Source: Lysinibacillus xylanilyticus
GTDB lineage: Bacteria > Bacillota > Bacilli > Bacillales_A > Planococcaceae
Reading direction: 5' to 3'
Length of the DNA: 64,000 nt
Assembly: GCF_001183605.1 (NCBI RefSeq)
Contig: NZ_LFXJ01000010.1
Coordinates: 793,167-857,166 of the forward strand
The notes under the pieces were generated by a model, which ran no database searches, had not been told where the DNA came from, and saw only the letters and a program-made list of their open reading frames with translations. The position numbers and the translations under genes are program-made. Below, one piece after another: positions 52,424 to 62,586 of the stretch (positions within the stretch are counted from its first letter, which is position 1; each line of letters starts with the position of its first letter).

Positions 52424-55003
52424 ATGATAACATATACACCAATGATACAACAGTATTTGCAGGTAAAGGAAGATTACAAGGATGCCTTTTTATTTTTTAG
52501 ATTAGGCGACTTTTACGAGATGTTTTTTGAGGACGCTATTAATGCCTCTCAACTTTTAGAAATTACATTAACGAGCCGAGATGCGGGTGCAAAAGAGCGT
52601 ATTCCAATGTGTGGCATTCCGCATCATTCGGCAAGAAATTATATTGAAACGCTTGTGCAAAAGGGTTATAAGGTTGCAATTTGTGAGCAAACAGAAGATC
52701 CAAAGCAAGCAAAGGGTGTAGTTAAGCGTGAAGTCGTACAGCTTATTACACCTGGTACGATCATGGAAGGTAAGTCGCTCGAAGGTAAATCCAATCATTT
52801 TATTGGTGCTGCGGAGCAATTCGACGATACAACATTTGGTTACGCCTATTTAGATTTATCTACAGGTGAAGCAGTAGCCTCATCAATTGAGGGAGATGGA
52901 AAAGCACTTTTAATGCAAATGCAGGCATACGGTATTCGTGAATTAATTGTTACGGAAAGTTTGCAGCTTCTATTAGCAGAGCATGCAGTAAATGCAGGTA
53001 TCGTCCTTTCAATTGAAACAGATGAAATGACATTAGATAAAGCTGCACATTATTTAGAAGCGGTGCCAAATGATTTACGAATTGCTTGCCAACGTTTGCT
53101 AGCTTATATCGATAAAACACAAATGCGTTCTTTATCACATATTCAAGCATTTACGTACAATGAAATGAAAAATTATTTACGTATTGACTCTAGCTCTAAG
53201 CGTAATTTAGAGCTTATTCAATCTATTCGCGGTGGCGATCAAAAGGGCACACTTTTATGGTTGTTAGATGACACTGTGACTGCAATGGGAGGGCGCAAGT
53301 TAAAGCAATGGTTACACCAACCTCTTGCTTCACGTGCTGCCATTGAAGAGAGACTAGCAACTGTCACTGATTTATTGGATGAATATTTTGTAAGAACTGA
53401 ACTCCAAGCCTCTTTAAAACAAGTATATGATTTAGAGCGTTTAGCTGGACGTGTAGCTTTTGGTAATGTTGGTGGACGAGATTTAGCACAGCTACGTGAT
53501 TCATTACGTCAGGTACCTGCAATTCAGCAGCAATTACTTAGTACCAATAAAGAAACGATGCAAAAGCTAGGCGCAGCGCTTGATATGTGTGCGGATGTAG
53601 AGGCACTATTAGCTCGTGCTATTACAGACAATCCACCAATTACGATTAAAGAGGGTGACGTCATTCGCGATGGCTATAATGAGCGCTTAGACGAACTTCG
53701 CTTTGCTTCTCGTAATGGGAAGGATTGGATTGCACAGCTCGAGCAAGAGGAACGGGCGAAAACAGGCATTAAAAACTTAAAAATAGGCTACAATCGAATT
53801 TTCGGTTACTATATTGAAATTACAAAATCTAATATCCATTTAGCTGATTTAACACGCTATGAACGTAAACAAACTTTAGCCAATGCCGAGCGTTATATTA
53901 CTCAGGAGCTTAAAGAAAAAGAAGCATTAATTTTAAATGCTGAGGAAGAAAGTTTAACGTTAGAGTATAACTTATTTGTGGAAATCCGTGATGAATTAAA
54001 GGCGTTTATTCCACGTGTCCAAGCGTTAGCGGCAAGCATTAGTGAGCTAGATGTACTATTAAGCTTTACAAGTGTTTCAGAGAAATACCGTTTTACGAAG
54101 CCTGAGTTTCATGGTGGACGTTCACTAGAAATTATTGAAGGGCGTCATCCGGTTGTTGAGAAAATGCTCAATAAGCAAATGTATGTACCAAACGATTGTG
54201 TACTTGAGGAAAATAACAATATGATGCTTATAACTGGTCCGAATATGTCCGGTAAAAGTACGTATATGCGTCAAGTTGCACTAATTGTTGTTATGGCACA
54301 AATGGGCTGTTATGTACCTGCTGAGAAAGCTAGATTACCAATTACAGATCAGATCTTTACACGCATCGGTGCGGCGGATGATTTAGCTGCGGGACAATCA
54401 ACATTTATGGTGGAGATGCTAGAATCTCAGCACGCGATTACGCATGCTACAAAAAATAGTTTAATGCTGTTTGATGAAATTGGACGTGGGACATCTACCT
54501 ATGATGGTATGAGTCTTGCTCAATCGATGATGGAATACATCCACGACAAAATTGGGGCAAATACACTGTTTTCAACTCACTATCATGAATTAACGGCACT
54601 AGAAAAGGAACTTCCTCGACTGCAAAATGTACACGTATCTGCTACTGAAAAAAATGGCACAGTTGTCTTTTTGCATAAGGTGAAAAAGGGTGCTGCCGAT
54701 AAATCTTACGGAATTCATGTAGCACAGCTCGCACAATTGCCAGAGGAAATTTTAACAAGAGCACAAGTGCTACTTGAAAACTTCGAGGCTGGAAATGAAG
54801 TTGGAAACGAAGTAACAGTGGTACAGGAAGTTGTGGAAAAGCCAATGCAAATGTCTCTATTTACGGAGGGAGAACCAATCTCTCCAGCAGAGACAGAGGT
54901 GCTTAAAAACCTTGAAAAAGTAAATATTCTGGGCACTTCACCAATGCAAGCAATGAATATTTTATACGAATTACAGCAGCAACTAGTAAACGCAAAAAAG
55001 TAA
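52424..55003 (+). CDS. mutS: DNA mismatch repair protein MutS
   Basis: Recognises mispairs and, with MutL, starts repair. 859 residues: mismatch-binding domain with the F-x-E-type region (FRLGDFYEMFFEDA near 27-40), connector, core and clamp, and an ATPase with Walker A TGPNMSGKSTYMRQV near 605, Walker B LMLFDEIGRGTSTYDG, and STHYHEL. C-terminal region includes QMSLF, a likely clamp-binding motif. Followed 14 bp on by mutL. Confidence 0.98.
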   Translation: MITYTPMIQQYLQVKEDYKDAFLFFRLGDFYEMFFEDAINASQLLEITLTSRDAGAKERIPMCGIPHHSARNYIETLVQKGYKVAICEQTEDPKQAKGVVKREVVQLITPGTIMEGKSLEGKSNHFIGAAEQFDDTTFGYAYLDLSTGEAVASSIEGDGKALLMQMQAYGIRELIVTESLQLLLAEHAVNAGIVLSIETDEMTLDKAAHYLEAVPNDLRIACQRLLAYIDKTQMRSLSHIQAFTYNEMKNYLRIDSSSKRNLELIQSIRGGDQKGTLLWLLDDTVTAMGGRKLKQWLHQPLASRAAIEERLATVTDLLDEYFVRTELQASLKQVYDLERLAGRVAFGNVGGRDLAQLRDSLRQVPAIQQQLLSTNKETMQKLGAALDMCADVEALLARAITDNPPITIKEGDVIRDGYNERLDELRFASRNGKDWIAQLEQEERAKTGIKNLKIGYNRIFGYYIEITKSNIHLADLTRYERKQTLANAERYITQELKEKEALILNAEEESLTLEYNLFVEIRDELKAFIPRVQALAASISELDVLLSFTSVSEKYRFTKPEFHGGRSLEIIEGRHPVVEKMLNKQMYVPNDCVLEENNNMMLITGPNMSGKSTYMRQVALIVVMAQMGCYVPAEKARLPITDQIFTRIGAADDLAAGQSTFMVEMLESQHAITHATKNSLMLFDEIGRGTSTYDGMSLAQSMMEYIHDKIGANTLFSTHYHELTALEKELPRLQNVHVSATEKNGTVVFLHKVKKGAADKSYGIHVAQLAQLPEEILTRAQVLLENFEAGNEVGNEVTVVQEVVEKPMQMSLFTEGEPISPAETEVLKNLEKVNILGTSPMQAMNILYELQQQLVNAKK

Positions 55004-55017
55004 AGGAGTGATGCGCT

Positions 55018-56904
55018 ATGGGAAAAATACAAATTATGGACGAGTGGCTGTCCAATAAAATCGCTGCAGGGGAAGTAGTTGAAAGACCAGCCTCTGTAGT
55101 AAAAGAGCTTGTTGAAAATGCCATTGATGCAGGAAGTACGTCCATTGATGTTTTTTTACTAGAAGCGGGCCTCACTTCAATTCAAATAATTGATAATGGT
55201 AGTGGTATGGATGAAGAGGATGCATTAATATCATTCTCTCGCCATGCGACAAGTAAAATTCATCAAGAACACGATTTATTTCGTATTCGTACCCTTGGCT
55301 TCCGTGGCGAGGCCTTAGCTTCCATTGCATCAGTGTCGAAAATGACACTTATTACATCTAATGGTGAATCAGGAACGTATTTAGAGCTTGAGGGTGGGCA
55401 TATTGCTACACATAAACCTGGCCCTTTACGTAAGGGAACAGATATTACAGTAGCACAGTTATTTTTCAATACACCCGCTCGATTAAAATATATGAAAACA
55501 ATACAGACCGAGCTTGGACATACAATTGATCTGATGAACCGTCTTGCGCTCGGAAATCCACAAATTGCGTTTAGATTATTGCATAACGGCCAGCAATTGT
55601 TACAAACAAATGGACGAGGAGACGTACAGCAAGTATTAGCTGCCATTTACGGTGTGCATAATGCGAAAAAAATGGTGGCATTCAATGGAGAGTCACATGA
55701 TTATAAAATTTCTGGCTTCGTATCACTACCAGAAGTGACTCGTGCTTCGAAAAACTATATGTCATTGTTTGTAAATGGTCGCTGGGTGAAGCATTATTTG
55801 GTCCAAAAAGCGATTGTAGATGCGTATCATACGTATTTGCCCATTGAACGTTTTCCAATTGTTGCGCTCTATATAGAGGGTGATCCTTATTTAACAGATG
55901 TCAATGTTCATCCTGCCAAGCATCAAATACGTTTAAGTAAGGAGCCTGAGCTTCTTAAGCTAATTGAGGAAACTATACGAGAGAAAATCCGCAATGTTAT
56001 TCGAGTACCGCTTATGGAAAAGAAGGAGAAAGTGGTAAAGGCTGCGACGGAGCAGTTAAATATTTGGAAACCTGCACCAAAGCTTAATGTGGATAAAATG
56101 AATGCAATTGTAGAAAAACTTTATGATGTGCAAACTGTTCAGGAATCGAACACATTAGATCCTATAGTGCCACAACCTGAATCCGTTCCTACTGCTGTTG
56201 AAGAAAGCTGGCAACCGACACCGGTGATGGAAGTGAATCCTATTGAAGAAGTGAATCTTCCTGATGAAGTGAAGCTAGAGGAACCAGTGGAAATTCTAGA
56301 GGATGAACCAGCTAAAGAGCCATTTCCTGCGCTTGAAGTAGTAGGGCAAATTCACGGCACATATATTGTTGCACAAATGGAGGATGGCTTTTATTTAATT
56401 GATCAGCACGCTGCTCAGGAGCGTATTAAATATGAATTTTTCCGTGAAAAGGTCGGTCAGGTGAACCCAAATGAGCGTCAGGCTTTATTGCTTCCATTGA
56501 CTTTCCATTATGCTGCAGACGAGGCTCTTATATTACGAGAAAATAGACAAGAGTTAGAAGCTGTTGGCGTATTTTTAGAGGAATTTGGACAGGCTTCATT
56601 TGTAGTGAGAGAGCATCCTAGCTGGTTCCCTAAAGGAGAAGAACAAGAAATTATTGAGGATTTAATTGAACAGGTACTGACAACTAAAAAGGCGGACGTC
56701 AAAAAATTACGTGAGGCGGCAGCGATTATGATGAGCTGTAAAAAGTCGATAAAGGCCAATCATTATTTAACGAAAGAGCAAATGGATACGTTACTGCAAG
56801 ATTTACGCAATGCCGACAATCCATTTACTTGCCCACACGGACGTCCAGTGCTAATACATTTTACAACGTATGAAGTGGAAAAAATGTTTAAACGGGTAAT
56901 GTAG
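55018..56904 (+). CDS. mutL: DNA mismatch repair protein MutL
   Basis: 628 residues. N-terminal GHKL ATPase (NKIAAGEVVERPASVVKELV, DNGSGMDEEDA, RHATSKI, GFRGEALASIASVS), a variable acidic linker (about 375-430), and a C-terminal dimerisation domain with the endonuclease motif DQHAAQERIKYE near 460, MMSCKKSIKA and CPHGRP. The endonuclease motif places it with MutL from bacteria lacking MutH. Start ATG after AAAGGAGTGAT. Probable operon with mutS. Confidence 0.98.
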   Translation: MGKIQIMDEWLSNKIAAGEVVERPASVVKELVENAIDAGSTSIDVFLLEAGLTSIQIIDNGSGMDEEDALISFSRHATSKIHQEHDLFRIRTLGFRGEALASIASVSKMTLITSNGESGTYLELEGGHIATHKPGPLRKGTDITVAQLFFNTPARLKYMKTIQTELGHTIDLMNRLALGNPQIAFRLLHNGQQLLQTNGRGDVQQVLAAIYGVHNAKKMVAFNGESHDYKISGFVSLPEVTRASKNYMSLFVNGRWVKHYLVQKAIVDAYHTYLPIERFPIVALYIEGDPYLTDVNVHPAKHQIRLSKEPELLKLIEETIREKIRNVIRVPLMEKKEKVVKAATEQLNIWKPAPKLNVDKMNAIVEKLYDVQTVQESNTLDPIVPQPESVPTAVEESWQPTPVMEVNPIEEVNLPDEVKLEEPVEILEDEPAKEPFPALEVVGQIHGTYIVAQMEDGFYLIDQHAAQERIKYEFFREKVGQVNPNERQALLLPLTFHYAADEALILRENRQELEAVGVFLEEFGQASFVVREHPSWFPKGEEQEIIEDLIEQVLTTKKADVKKLREAAAIMMSCKKSIKANHYLTKEQMDTLLQDLRNADNPFTCPHGRPVLIHFTTYEVEKMFKRVM

Positions 56905-57075
56905 TTGTAACGCCTGACAATAATCATGAACAACATGAATAGTCCATGCTGCATAAAGGAATTTTATAGGTATACAAGAGATTCTATGCTTAAAGTTTTT
57001 ACTATTTATACAGGCTAGCATACTCAGTAGAGGTTACACGTATTTTCAAATTATAGCTAATGGGGGAAAAAAGTT

Positions 57076-58722
57076 ATGTTTTCATTTGAACAACGTCCTA
57101 AAATTATGCATTTTTTAGAGCAATATAGCTTTGACGTTTTAGTCATTGGTGGTGGTATTACTGGTGCTGGCATTGCGCTTGATGCAGCATCTAGAGGGCT
57201 ATCAGTTGCTTTGATTGAGAAGCAGGATTTTTCTGCCGGCACATCAAGCCGTTCAACAAAGCTTATTCATGGTGGACTTCGATATTTAAAGCAACTTGAT
57301 GTAGGTGTTGTAGCTGAGGTTGGGCGTGAGCGTGAAATTGTTTATGACAATGCTGTTCACGTGACAACTCCTGAAAAGATGCTATTGCCATTATATAAGA
57401 AGGGCTCACTTGGACCATTTACAACATCAATGGCACTGAAGGTATATGATCGATTAGCAGGTGTTAAAAAGCATGAACGAAGAACAATGTTAAACGCTCA
57501 GGAAACGGCAGCGCTAGAGCCTTTACTCAATCGGGATGAGCTCATTGGTGGTGGCTATTACGTTGAATATCGTACAGATGATGCCCGTCTGACAATTGAA
57601 GTGCTGAAAAAAGCTGTGGAATATGGGGCACTTTGTTTAAATTATGCGGAGATGACAGAGTTTTTATATGAGAAGAAAAAGCTTGTTGGAGTACAAGTGA
57701 AGGATCATGTTACAGGGAAAACGATCGAAGTGCATGCTGCGCAAATCGTCAATGCTACTGGACCTTGGGTAGATGAAGTTCGCCAAAAGGATAAAGTAAT
57801 AGATAAAAAGCAGTTACGTCTCACAAAAGGCGTCCATATTGTCCTTGATCAAAAGGATTTTCCATTACGACAAGCAGTGTACTTTGATATAGCGGATGGG
57901 CGTATGGCCTTTGCTATTCCACGTGAAGGTAAAGCCTATATAGGGACAACAGATACAGTTTACGAGGGAGACCCTGTACATCCTGTCGCTACCCAAGAGG
58001 ATGTTGACTATTTAATTGCTGCTGCAAAAACTGTCTTTCCAACTGCAAATATTTCAAGAGATACGATTGAATCGTCGTGGGCAGGTGTGCGTCCACTTAT
58101 TTTTGAAAAAGGGAAGGATCCATCCGAAATTTCACGCAAAGATGAGATATGGACGGCTCCAAGTGGACTAATGACGATTGCGGGTGGCAAACTAACGGGC
58201 TACCGCCAAATGGCAGAAACAATCGTTGATAAAATTGTGAAAACCCATAAATACAAGCACGCAAGTCCATGTGTAACACGTGAGTTATCACTTTCTGGTG
58301 CAAAAGGCATTAATGCCATCAATTTCACTGATTATAGTACTTATAAAGCTAAAGAGGGCGTTCAGTATGGTCTAAATTATGATGAAGCAAAACAGCTTGT
58401 ACAAAAATATGGCACGAATGTCGATGCTTTATATAACCAGGTGAAATATTTGCATGAACATGGAAGCACGATGCCCCTAGTACTGCATGCGATGTTACTT
58501 TATGGCATAGAAGCGGAAATGGTGTACACACCAAGTGATTTCTTTATCCGTCGAACAGGCTTACTATACTTTGATATTGATGCGGTTAAACGTTATAAAC
58601 TGCAGGTCATTCAAGTTATGCAACAACATTTTAACTATACAGATTCGCAAAGAAATACTTATGTAGCTCAACTAGAGCAAGCTATTTTAGATGCAACAAA
58701 TTTTGCTGAGGAAGGGGTGTAG
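57076..58722 (+). CDS. glpD: Aerobic glycerol-3-phosphate dehydrogenase
   Basis: FAD enzyme oxidising glycerol-3-phosphate to dihydroxyacetone phosphate at the membrane. 548 residues: FAD-binding VLVIGGGITGAGIALDAASR near 16-35, SSRSTKLIHGGLRYLKQLD, VNATGPWVDEV, KGVHIVLD, and IAGGKLTGYRQMAE, plus the C-terminal GlpD domain. No glpF or glpK adjoins it. The lipase-like gene that starts 4 bp later could yield glycerol from lipids, a possible functional link. Confidence 0.96.
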   Translation: MFSFEQRPKIMHFLEQYSFDVLVIGGGITGAGIALDAASRGLSVALIEKQDFSAGTSSRSTKLIHGGLRYLKQLDVGVVAEVGREREIVYDNAVHVTTPEKMLLPLYKKGSLGPFTTSMALKVYDRLAGVKKHERRTMLNAQETAALEPLLNRDELIGGGYYVEYRTDDARLTIEVLKKAVEYGALCLNYAEMTEFLYEKKKLVGVQVKDHVTGKTIEVHAAQIVNATGPWVDEVRQKDKVIDKKQLRLTKGVHIVLDQKDFPLRQAVYFDIADGRMAFAIPREGKAYIGTTDTVYEGDPVHPVATQEDVDYLIAAAKTVFPTANISRDTIESSWAGVRPLIFEKGKDPSEISRKDEIWTAPSGLMTIAGGKLTGYRQMAETIVDKIVKTHKYKHASPCVTRELSLSGAKGINAINFTDYSTYKAKEGVQYGLNYDEAKQLVQKYGTNVDALYNQVKYLHEHGSTMPLVLHAMLLYGIEAEMVYTPSDFFIRRTGLLYFDIDAVKRYKLQVIQVMQQHFNYTDSQRNTYVAQLEQAILDATNFAEEGV

Positions 58723-58725
58723 GCA

Positions 58726-59640
58726 ATGCGTTATATTGAAATGTCAGATGGCCATTTTCTGTTTACTCGAACATTAAAGCCATCGAAGCCATGCATTGGT
58801 CATATTCATATTCTGCATGGTATGGCGGAGCATAGTGGACGTTATGTTAAATTTGCCAATAGCTTAAATGAAGCTGGCTATGCAGTGACAATGCATGATC
58901 ATCGTGGGCATGGAGAAACAGCAGCCTATAATGGCACACTAGGTTTTTTTGCTGAAGAAAATGGGTTTGATCGTGTCGTAAAGGATGCACATGAAGTAGT
59001 AACATTATTGCATGAACAATTTACAGATGTACCTTTGATATTATTTGGTCATAGTATGGGATCGTTCATTACTAGAAGATATATTCAATTGTACAGCGAT
59101 CAAGTGGATAATGTGATTCTTTGTGGAACAGGTAACGTTACAGCATTGCATACGATGGGGAATTTAGTAGCAAAAGTATTGGCCAAACAGCTCGGTAAAG
59201 AGACGGAGAGCAAGTTGTTAAATAAGCTGAGCTTTGGTAGCTTTAATAAACAGTTCCCAAATTCGAAGACTGCGTATGATTGGATATGTTCAGTAGAGGA
59301 TGAGGTGGAAAAATATATAGATGATCCATATTGCGGTTTTATCCCTACTAACCAATTTTTTGTGGATTTAACAACTGGTTTTATGTCGTTAAATCGTAAA
59401 AAAGAGATAGCAAAAACAAAAAAAGACTTACCTATACTATTGATAAGTGGTAGTAAGGATCCAGTAGGAGAACAAGGCCAAGGTGTATACGCTGTAGCTG
59501 AACAATTGGCAGAAGCGGGCATACAGGATGTGACGGTTTACTTATTTGAGGATAAGCGCCATGAAATCCTAAACGAGGGCAATCAAAATGCAGTCTATCA
59601 AGTTTTATTACGGTGGTTAGAAAAATATGATACAAGATAA
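58726..59640 (+). CDS. Alpha/beta hydrolase, lysophospholipase/monoacylglycerol-lipase type
   Basis: 304 residues. Oxyanion region [13 protein letters not shown] near 27, [11 protein letters not shown], nucleophile [12 protein letters not shown] (Ser near 113), acid ISGSKDPVG near 246, and His in [11 protein letters not shown] near 279 form a complete triad. Substrate is probably a mono-acyl lipid by family. Starts 4 bp after glpD and overlaps miaA by 14 bp, so all three may be co-transcribed. No signal peptide. Confidence 0.88.
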   Translation: MRYIEMSDGHFLFTRTLKPSKPCIGHIHILHGMAEHSGRYVKFANSLNEAGYAVTMHDHRGHGETAAYNGTLGFFAEENGFDRVVKDAHEVVTLLHEQFTDVPLILFGHSMGSFITRRYIQLYSDQVDNVILCGTGNVTALHTMGNLVAKVLAKQLGKETESKLLNKLSFGSFNKQFPNSKTAYDWICSVEDEVEKYIDDPYCGFIPTNQFFVDLTTGFMSLNRKKEIAKTKKDLPILLISGSKDPVGEQGQGVYAVAEQLAEAGIQDVTVYLFEDKRHEILNEGNQNAVYQVLLRWLEKYDTR

Positions 59641-60529
59641 AATACAGCAGGCAGAGGTCGTAGCAATCGTAGGGCCTACTGCTTCTGGAAAAACAGCACT
59701 AAGCATTGAGTTAGCAAAAAAATATAATGGTGAAATCATCAACGGTGACTCCATGCAAATCTATCGAGGCTTAGATATTGGTACAGCGAAAATTACTGAG
59801 GAAGAGATGGAGGGTGTACCCCATCATTTACTAAGCTTCAAAGAGCCGACAGAGTCCTTTTCAGTAGCAGACTATCAAAAATTAGTGCGAGCTAAAATTG
59901 CAGAAATTCAAGCGCACGGTAAGCTACCGATTATTGTAGGTGGCTCAGGTTTATATGTGCAGGCAGTACTCTATGATTTTCAATTTACTGAGGAGCAGGT
60001 AGATGAAGCGGCTCGAAAAGCTTATTACGCAGAACTGGAGAAATTAGGTCCAGAGGCGATGCATGCTAAGCTAAAAAAACTTGATCCACAAACAGCAGAG
60101 ACGATTCATCCAAATAATACTCGCCGTGTTATACGTGCGCTAGAGATGATTGAGCTTAGTGGCGTTTCAAAGGCATCCGAAGCACAAAATCGTGGAGAAG
60201 TTCCACTTTACAATCATGTGATTTTAGGGCTTGGGCAAAATATGTCACGTGAAAAGCTCTATGATAGAATTAACCTTCGCGTTAATATAATGATGGAAAA
60301 AGGGCTTTTAGAAGAAGTGAAAGGCTTATGGCAGCAAAATATACGAGGTGTGCAGTCAATCCAAGCAATCGGCTACAAGGAATTATATGATTACCTAGAT
60401 GGAAAATGTTCTTTAGAAGAAGCCATTGATAGTTTAAAGCAAAATTCTCGCCGCTATGCGAAAAGACAACTAACATACTTCCGAAACAAAATGGATGTAT
60501 ATTTTGTTAATAATGACGAAATACTTTAA
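59627..60529 (+). CDS. miaA: tRNA dimethylallyltransferase
   Basis: Adds the dimethylallyl group to A37 of tRNAs reading U-starting codons, producing the MiaB substrate. 300 residues: P-loop [19 protein letters not shown] near 15, [18 protein letters not shown], catalytic [12 protein letters not shown], and [11 protein letters not shown]. Short relative to some homologues but complete. Overlap with the hydrolase gene indicates translational coupling. Confidence 0.97.
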   Translation: MIQDKIQQAEVVAIVGPTASGKTALSIELAKKYNGEIINGDSMQIYRGLDIGTAKITEEEMEGVPHHLLSFKEPTESFSVADYQKLVRAKIAEIQAHGKLPIIVGGSGLYVQAVLYDFQFTEEQVDEAARKAYYAELEKLGPEAMHAKLKKLDPQTAETIHPNNTRRVIRALEMIELSGVSKASEAQNRGEVPLYNHVILGLGQNMSREKLYDRINLRVNIMMEKGLLEEVKGLWQQNIRGVQSIQAIGYKELYDYLDGKCSLEEAIDSLKQNSRRYAKRQLTYFRNKMDVYFVNNDEIL

Positions 60530-60550
60530 TTAATTTCTAAAAATTACTAA

Positions 60551-60578
60551 TTGCCAAATTGGTAGAACATGCTACTAT
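60551..60578 (+). promoter_or_regulatory. Possible promoter of hfq
   Basis: TTGCCA (60551-60556), 16-bp spacer, TACTAT (60573-60578), 41 bp before the hfq start. Confidence 0.5.
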
Positions 60579-60619
60579 AGGAATGAAGAGGTAGAAAGAG
60601 AGTATAAGGAGGCATTTTG

Positions 60620-60850
60620 ATGAAATCAATTAACTTGCAAGATACATTCTTAAACCATCTACGTAAAAACAATGTTTTTGTAACTGTGTTTTTATTAAAT
60701 GGATTTCAGTTAAAAGGAACTGTGAAATCCTATGATAATTTCACAGTATTATTACTAGATGCTGAAAGCAAGCAACACCTTATTTACAAACATGCTATTT
60801 CTACATTTGTTCCAGCAAAGCAAGTAGATTTTTTAGAGACAGAAGAATAG
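60620..60850 (+). CDS. hfq: RNA-binding protein Hfq
   Basis: 76-residue Sm-like hexameric RNA chaperone. Sm1 [20 protein letters not shown] and Sm2 [14 protein letters not shown] are intact. ATG 60620 is chosen because AAGGAGG is 7 bp upstream; TTG 60617 in the same frame is less likely. Downstream of miaA as in many bacteria. Has its own promoter candidate and terminator. Confidence 0.97.
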   Translation: MKSINLQDTFLNHLRKNNVFVTVFLLNGFQLKGTVKSYDNFTVLLLDAESKQHLIYKHAISTFVPAKQVDFLETEE

Positions 60851-60863
60851 AAACATTATAGTA

Positions 60864-60898
60864 AAACAGTTAGTGTTCATGACACTAGCTGTTTTTTT
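60864..60898 (+). terminator. Intrinsic terminator of hfq
   Basis: 13-bp stem AAACAGTTAGTGT (60864-60876) with ACACTAGCTGTTT (60882-60894, one G-U pair) and T tract. Confidence 0.9.
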
Positions 60899-60949
60899 GC
60901 CTACAGGCTATAATGTAAGAGGAAATCGACATATTGGAGGACTACACAT

Positions 60950-61252
60950 ATGAAAACTATGGATACAACAGAAATATTAGAACTATTAGATGCGAACGAA
61001 GACCTATACATCATTGATGTTCGTGAAGATGATGAGGTAGCACAAGGCATGATCCCTGGTGCTCAGCACGTTGCTCTTGGAACAATCCCTGAGCGCTTAG
61101 GCGAATTAGATGCTTCAAAGCCATACATTATCGTTTGCAAAGCAGGCGGTCGTTCAGCAAATGCTTGTGCATACCTAGAAGCTCAGGGTTTTGACGTAAC
61201 AAACCTTGAAGGCGGCATGCTTGCTTATGATGGAGAGTTAGAATTTAAATAA
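60950..61252 (+). CDS. Rhodanese-like domain protein
   Basis: Single-domain sulfurtransferase of 100 residues. YIIDVREDDEVAQGMIPGAQ near 20, and the active-site loop VCKAGGRSANACAYL near 62 with the catalytic cysteine followed by AGGRS, the common persulfide loop. Cytoplasmic. ATG follows TTGGAGGA. A stand-alone gene between two terminators. Confidence 0.93.
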   Translation: MKTMDTTEILELLDANEDLYIIDVREDDEVAQGMIPGAQHVALGTIPERLGELDASKPYIIVCKAGGRSANACAYLEAQGFDVTNLEGGMLAYDGELEFK

Positions 61253-61261
61253 TTATCGATT

Positions 61262-61289
61262 AAAACCCTCGTTTAGGCGAGGGTTTTTC
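61262..61289 (+). terminator. Terminator between the rhodanese and adenosine deaminase genes
   Basis: Perfect 10-bp stem AAAACCCTCG (61262-61271) with CGAGGGTTTT (61278-61287) and T tract; A tract on the other side, so probably bidirectional for these convergent genes. Confidence 0.9.
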
Positions 61290-61358
61290 TTGTACAATCG
61301 AGTTGATATAAGGTTGAAGCCTCGTTTAATAGCTATTACAGCAGCCCCTACACGAGAA

Positions 61359-62351
61359 TTAAAATTGTGCCAAGCACCATTCTTTAGTTTCTTGGTCGGC
61401 AAAGGATGCTTCTACACTATTTAAATAAATTTGTCGATAATCTTCTTCGCTTAGATTAAATTCATTGTTAACTAAATGGATTTCTTTTGCCATTGTAGTA
61501 TTTGATACGGTTCTGTTATCCGTATTAAATGTCACTTTTATTCCATCTTTATGAAACTTATAAATCGGATGTTCAGAATAATGATGAACAGCTTTCGTTT
61601 GGACATTACTTGTTGGACACATTTCAAGAACTACCTGTCTTTCTTTAACAATCTTATAAGCTTCGGCACAATCTTTAATAAATACTCCGTGTCCTATTCT
61701 TTCAGCACCCAACAGTTCAACAGCCTCTAGAACGTTTTTACCAATTCCTGTTTCACCTGCATGAATAGTGACTCTGTAGCCATATTCTTTGGCTAAAGCG
61801 ATTGGATCTACGAATTTTTCACAAAAGCCTTCTTCTTCGGATGCACATAGGTCAATTGCCACTACACCTTTTCCAAGGAACTTTTTCCCCTTTTCAACCA
61901 CCTCGAATGCACTTTCTACAGACATCGTCCTCATGCAAGACAGGATTATATTTCCCTTTATTTCGTAACAGCTTTCAGCGTCCCTCATCCCATCTATAAC
62001 AGCTTGAATAACTTCTTCAACGCCAAGACCTTGTAATGTGTGAAGTAACGGGGCAAATCTGACTTCTAAATATTTCACATTTTCCATTGTTGCATTCTCA
62101 AATAGCTCAAAAGTAATTCTTCTTAAATTCTCCTTAGACTGCATTACTAAATTAGGAAGAAAAAATCTTTTTAAATATTCATCAAGGGATTCGCATTCTA
62201 ACGGAGCAATCAGCTCCTTTTGTAGTTCATCCTTATCAAAAGTGGGTAACTGAATGCCTTCCTTCTGTGCAATATCGATAATAGTTTCAGCCCTAAGACT
62301 TCCATCCAAATGACAGTGTAGTTCAATTTTTGGCAATGTTAAAAAGTTCAT
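61359..62351 (-). CDS. add: Adenosine deaminase
   Basis: Converts adenosine to inosine in purine salvage. 330 residues from the ATG at 62351, preceded by AGGAGGTC; the open frame continues upstream through the riboswitch but that part is untranslated leader. Zinc and catalytic motifs: PKIELHCHLDGSL near 6, IHAGETGIGKNVLEAV near 195 with the catalytic glutamate, ERIGHGVFI, and NTDNRTVSNTTM near 275. Some relatives act on adenine, so adenine specificity of the switch is worth noting. Controlled by the upstream adenine riboswitch. Confidence 0.95.
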   Translation of the reverse strand: MNFLTLPKIELHCHLDGSLRAETIIDIAQKEGIQLPTFDKDELQKELIAPLECESLDEYLKRFFLPNLVMQSKENLRRITFELFENATMENVKYLEVRFAPLLHTLQGLGVEEVIQAVIDGMRDAESCYEIKGNIILSCMRTMSVESAFEVVEKGKKFLGKGVVAIDLCASEEEGFCEKFVDPIALAKEYGYRVTIHAGETGIGKNVLEAVELLGAERIGHGVFIKDCAEAYKIVKERQVVLEMCPTSNVQTKAVHHYSEHPIYKFHKDGIKVTFNTDNRTVSNTTMAKEIHLVNNEFNLSEEDYRQIYLNSVEASFADQETKEWCLAQF

Positions 62352-62389
62352 TTTTGACCTCCTGAAATAAATTATTAGATTTAAAATAC

Positions 62390-62449
62390 AAAAAAATTCC
62401 TGACCACAAAGAAAATACAAGTATTGTACTTTCTTCGTAATCAGGAATT
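62390..62449 (-). terminator. Riboswitch expression platform (terminator)
   Basis: On the minus strand AATTCCTGATTACGAAGAAA (62449 downward) pairs with TTTCTTTGTGGTCAGGAATT, followed by TTTTTTT. The 5' arm includes the 3' strands of P3 and P1 of the aptamer, so ligand binding and termination exclude each other; the switch should turn expression on. Confidence 0.88.
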
Positions 62450-62497
62450 TCGGTTCCTGGTAGAGACCCCCAAACCATATTATTGGGGTTATACGAA
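62434..62497 (-). promoter_or_regulatory. Adenine-type purine riboswitch aptamer
   Basis: Minus strand order: P1 TTCGTA, J1/2 TATAAC, P2 CCCCAA-loop ATAATATGG-TTTGGGG, J2/3 GTCTCTACC, P3 AGGAA-CCGAAA-TTCCT, J3/1 GATTACG, P1 TACGAA. This is the conserved three-way-junction purine aptamer. The base that pairs with the ligand (C in guanine switches) is T at 62440, as in pbuE and add adenine switches. Confidence 0.95.
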
Positions 62498-62526
62498 TAT
62501 TATTGAATTCATTTATGATTTTTAAT

Positions 62527-62555
62527 ATGATAATAAAAAAATTTCGGATTGTCAA
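62527..62555 (-). promoter_or_regulatory. Promoter of the riboswitch-add unit
   Basis: Minus strand TTGACA (62555-62550), 17-bp spacer, TATCAT (62532-62527). Transcription would begin near 62520, about 23 nt before the aptamer. Confidence 0.8.
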
Positions 62556-62586
62556 TATCGTTAGTTGAATAAGAGAAAACAGATAA

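Noticed and set aside
62352-62555. 68-codon N-terminal extension of adenosine deaminase
   Set aside because: It would translate the riboswitch and terminator; the ATG at 62351 has AGGAGG and fits the family start.
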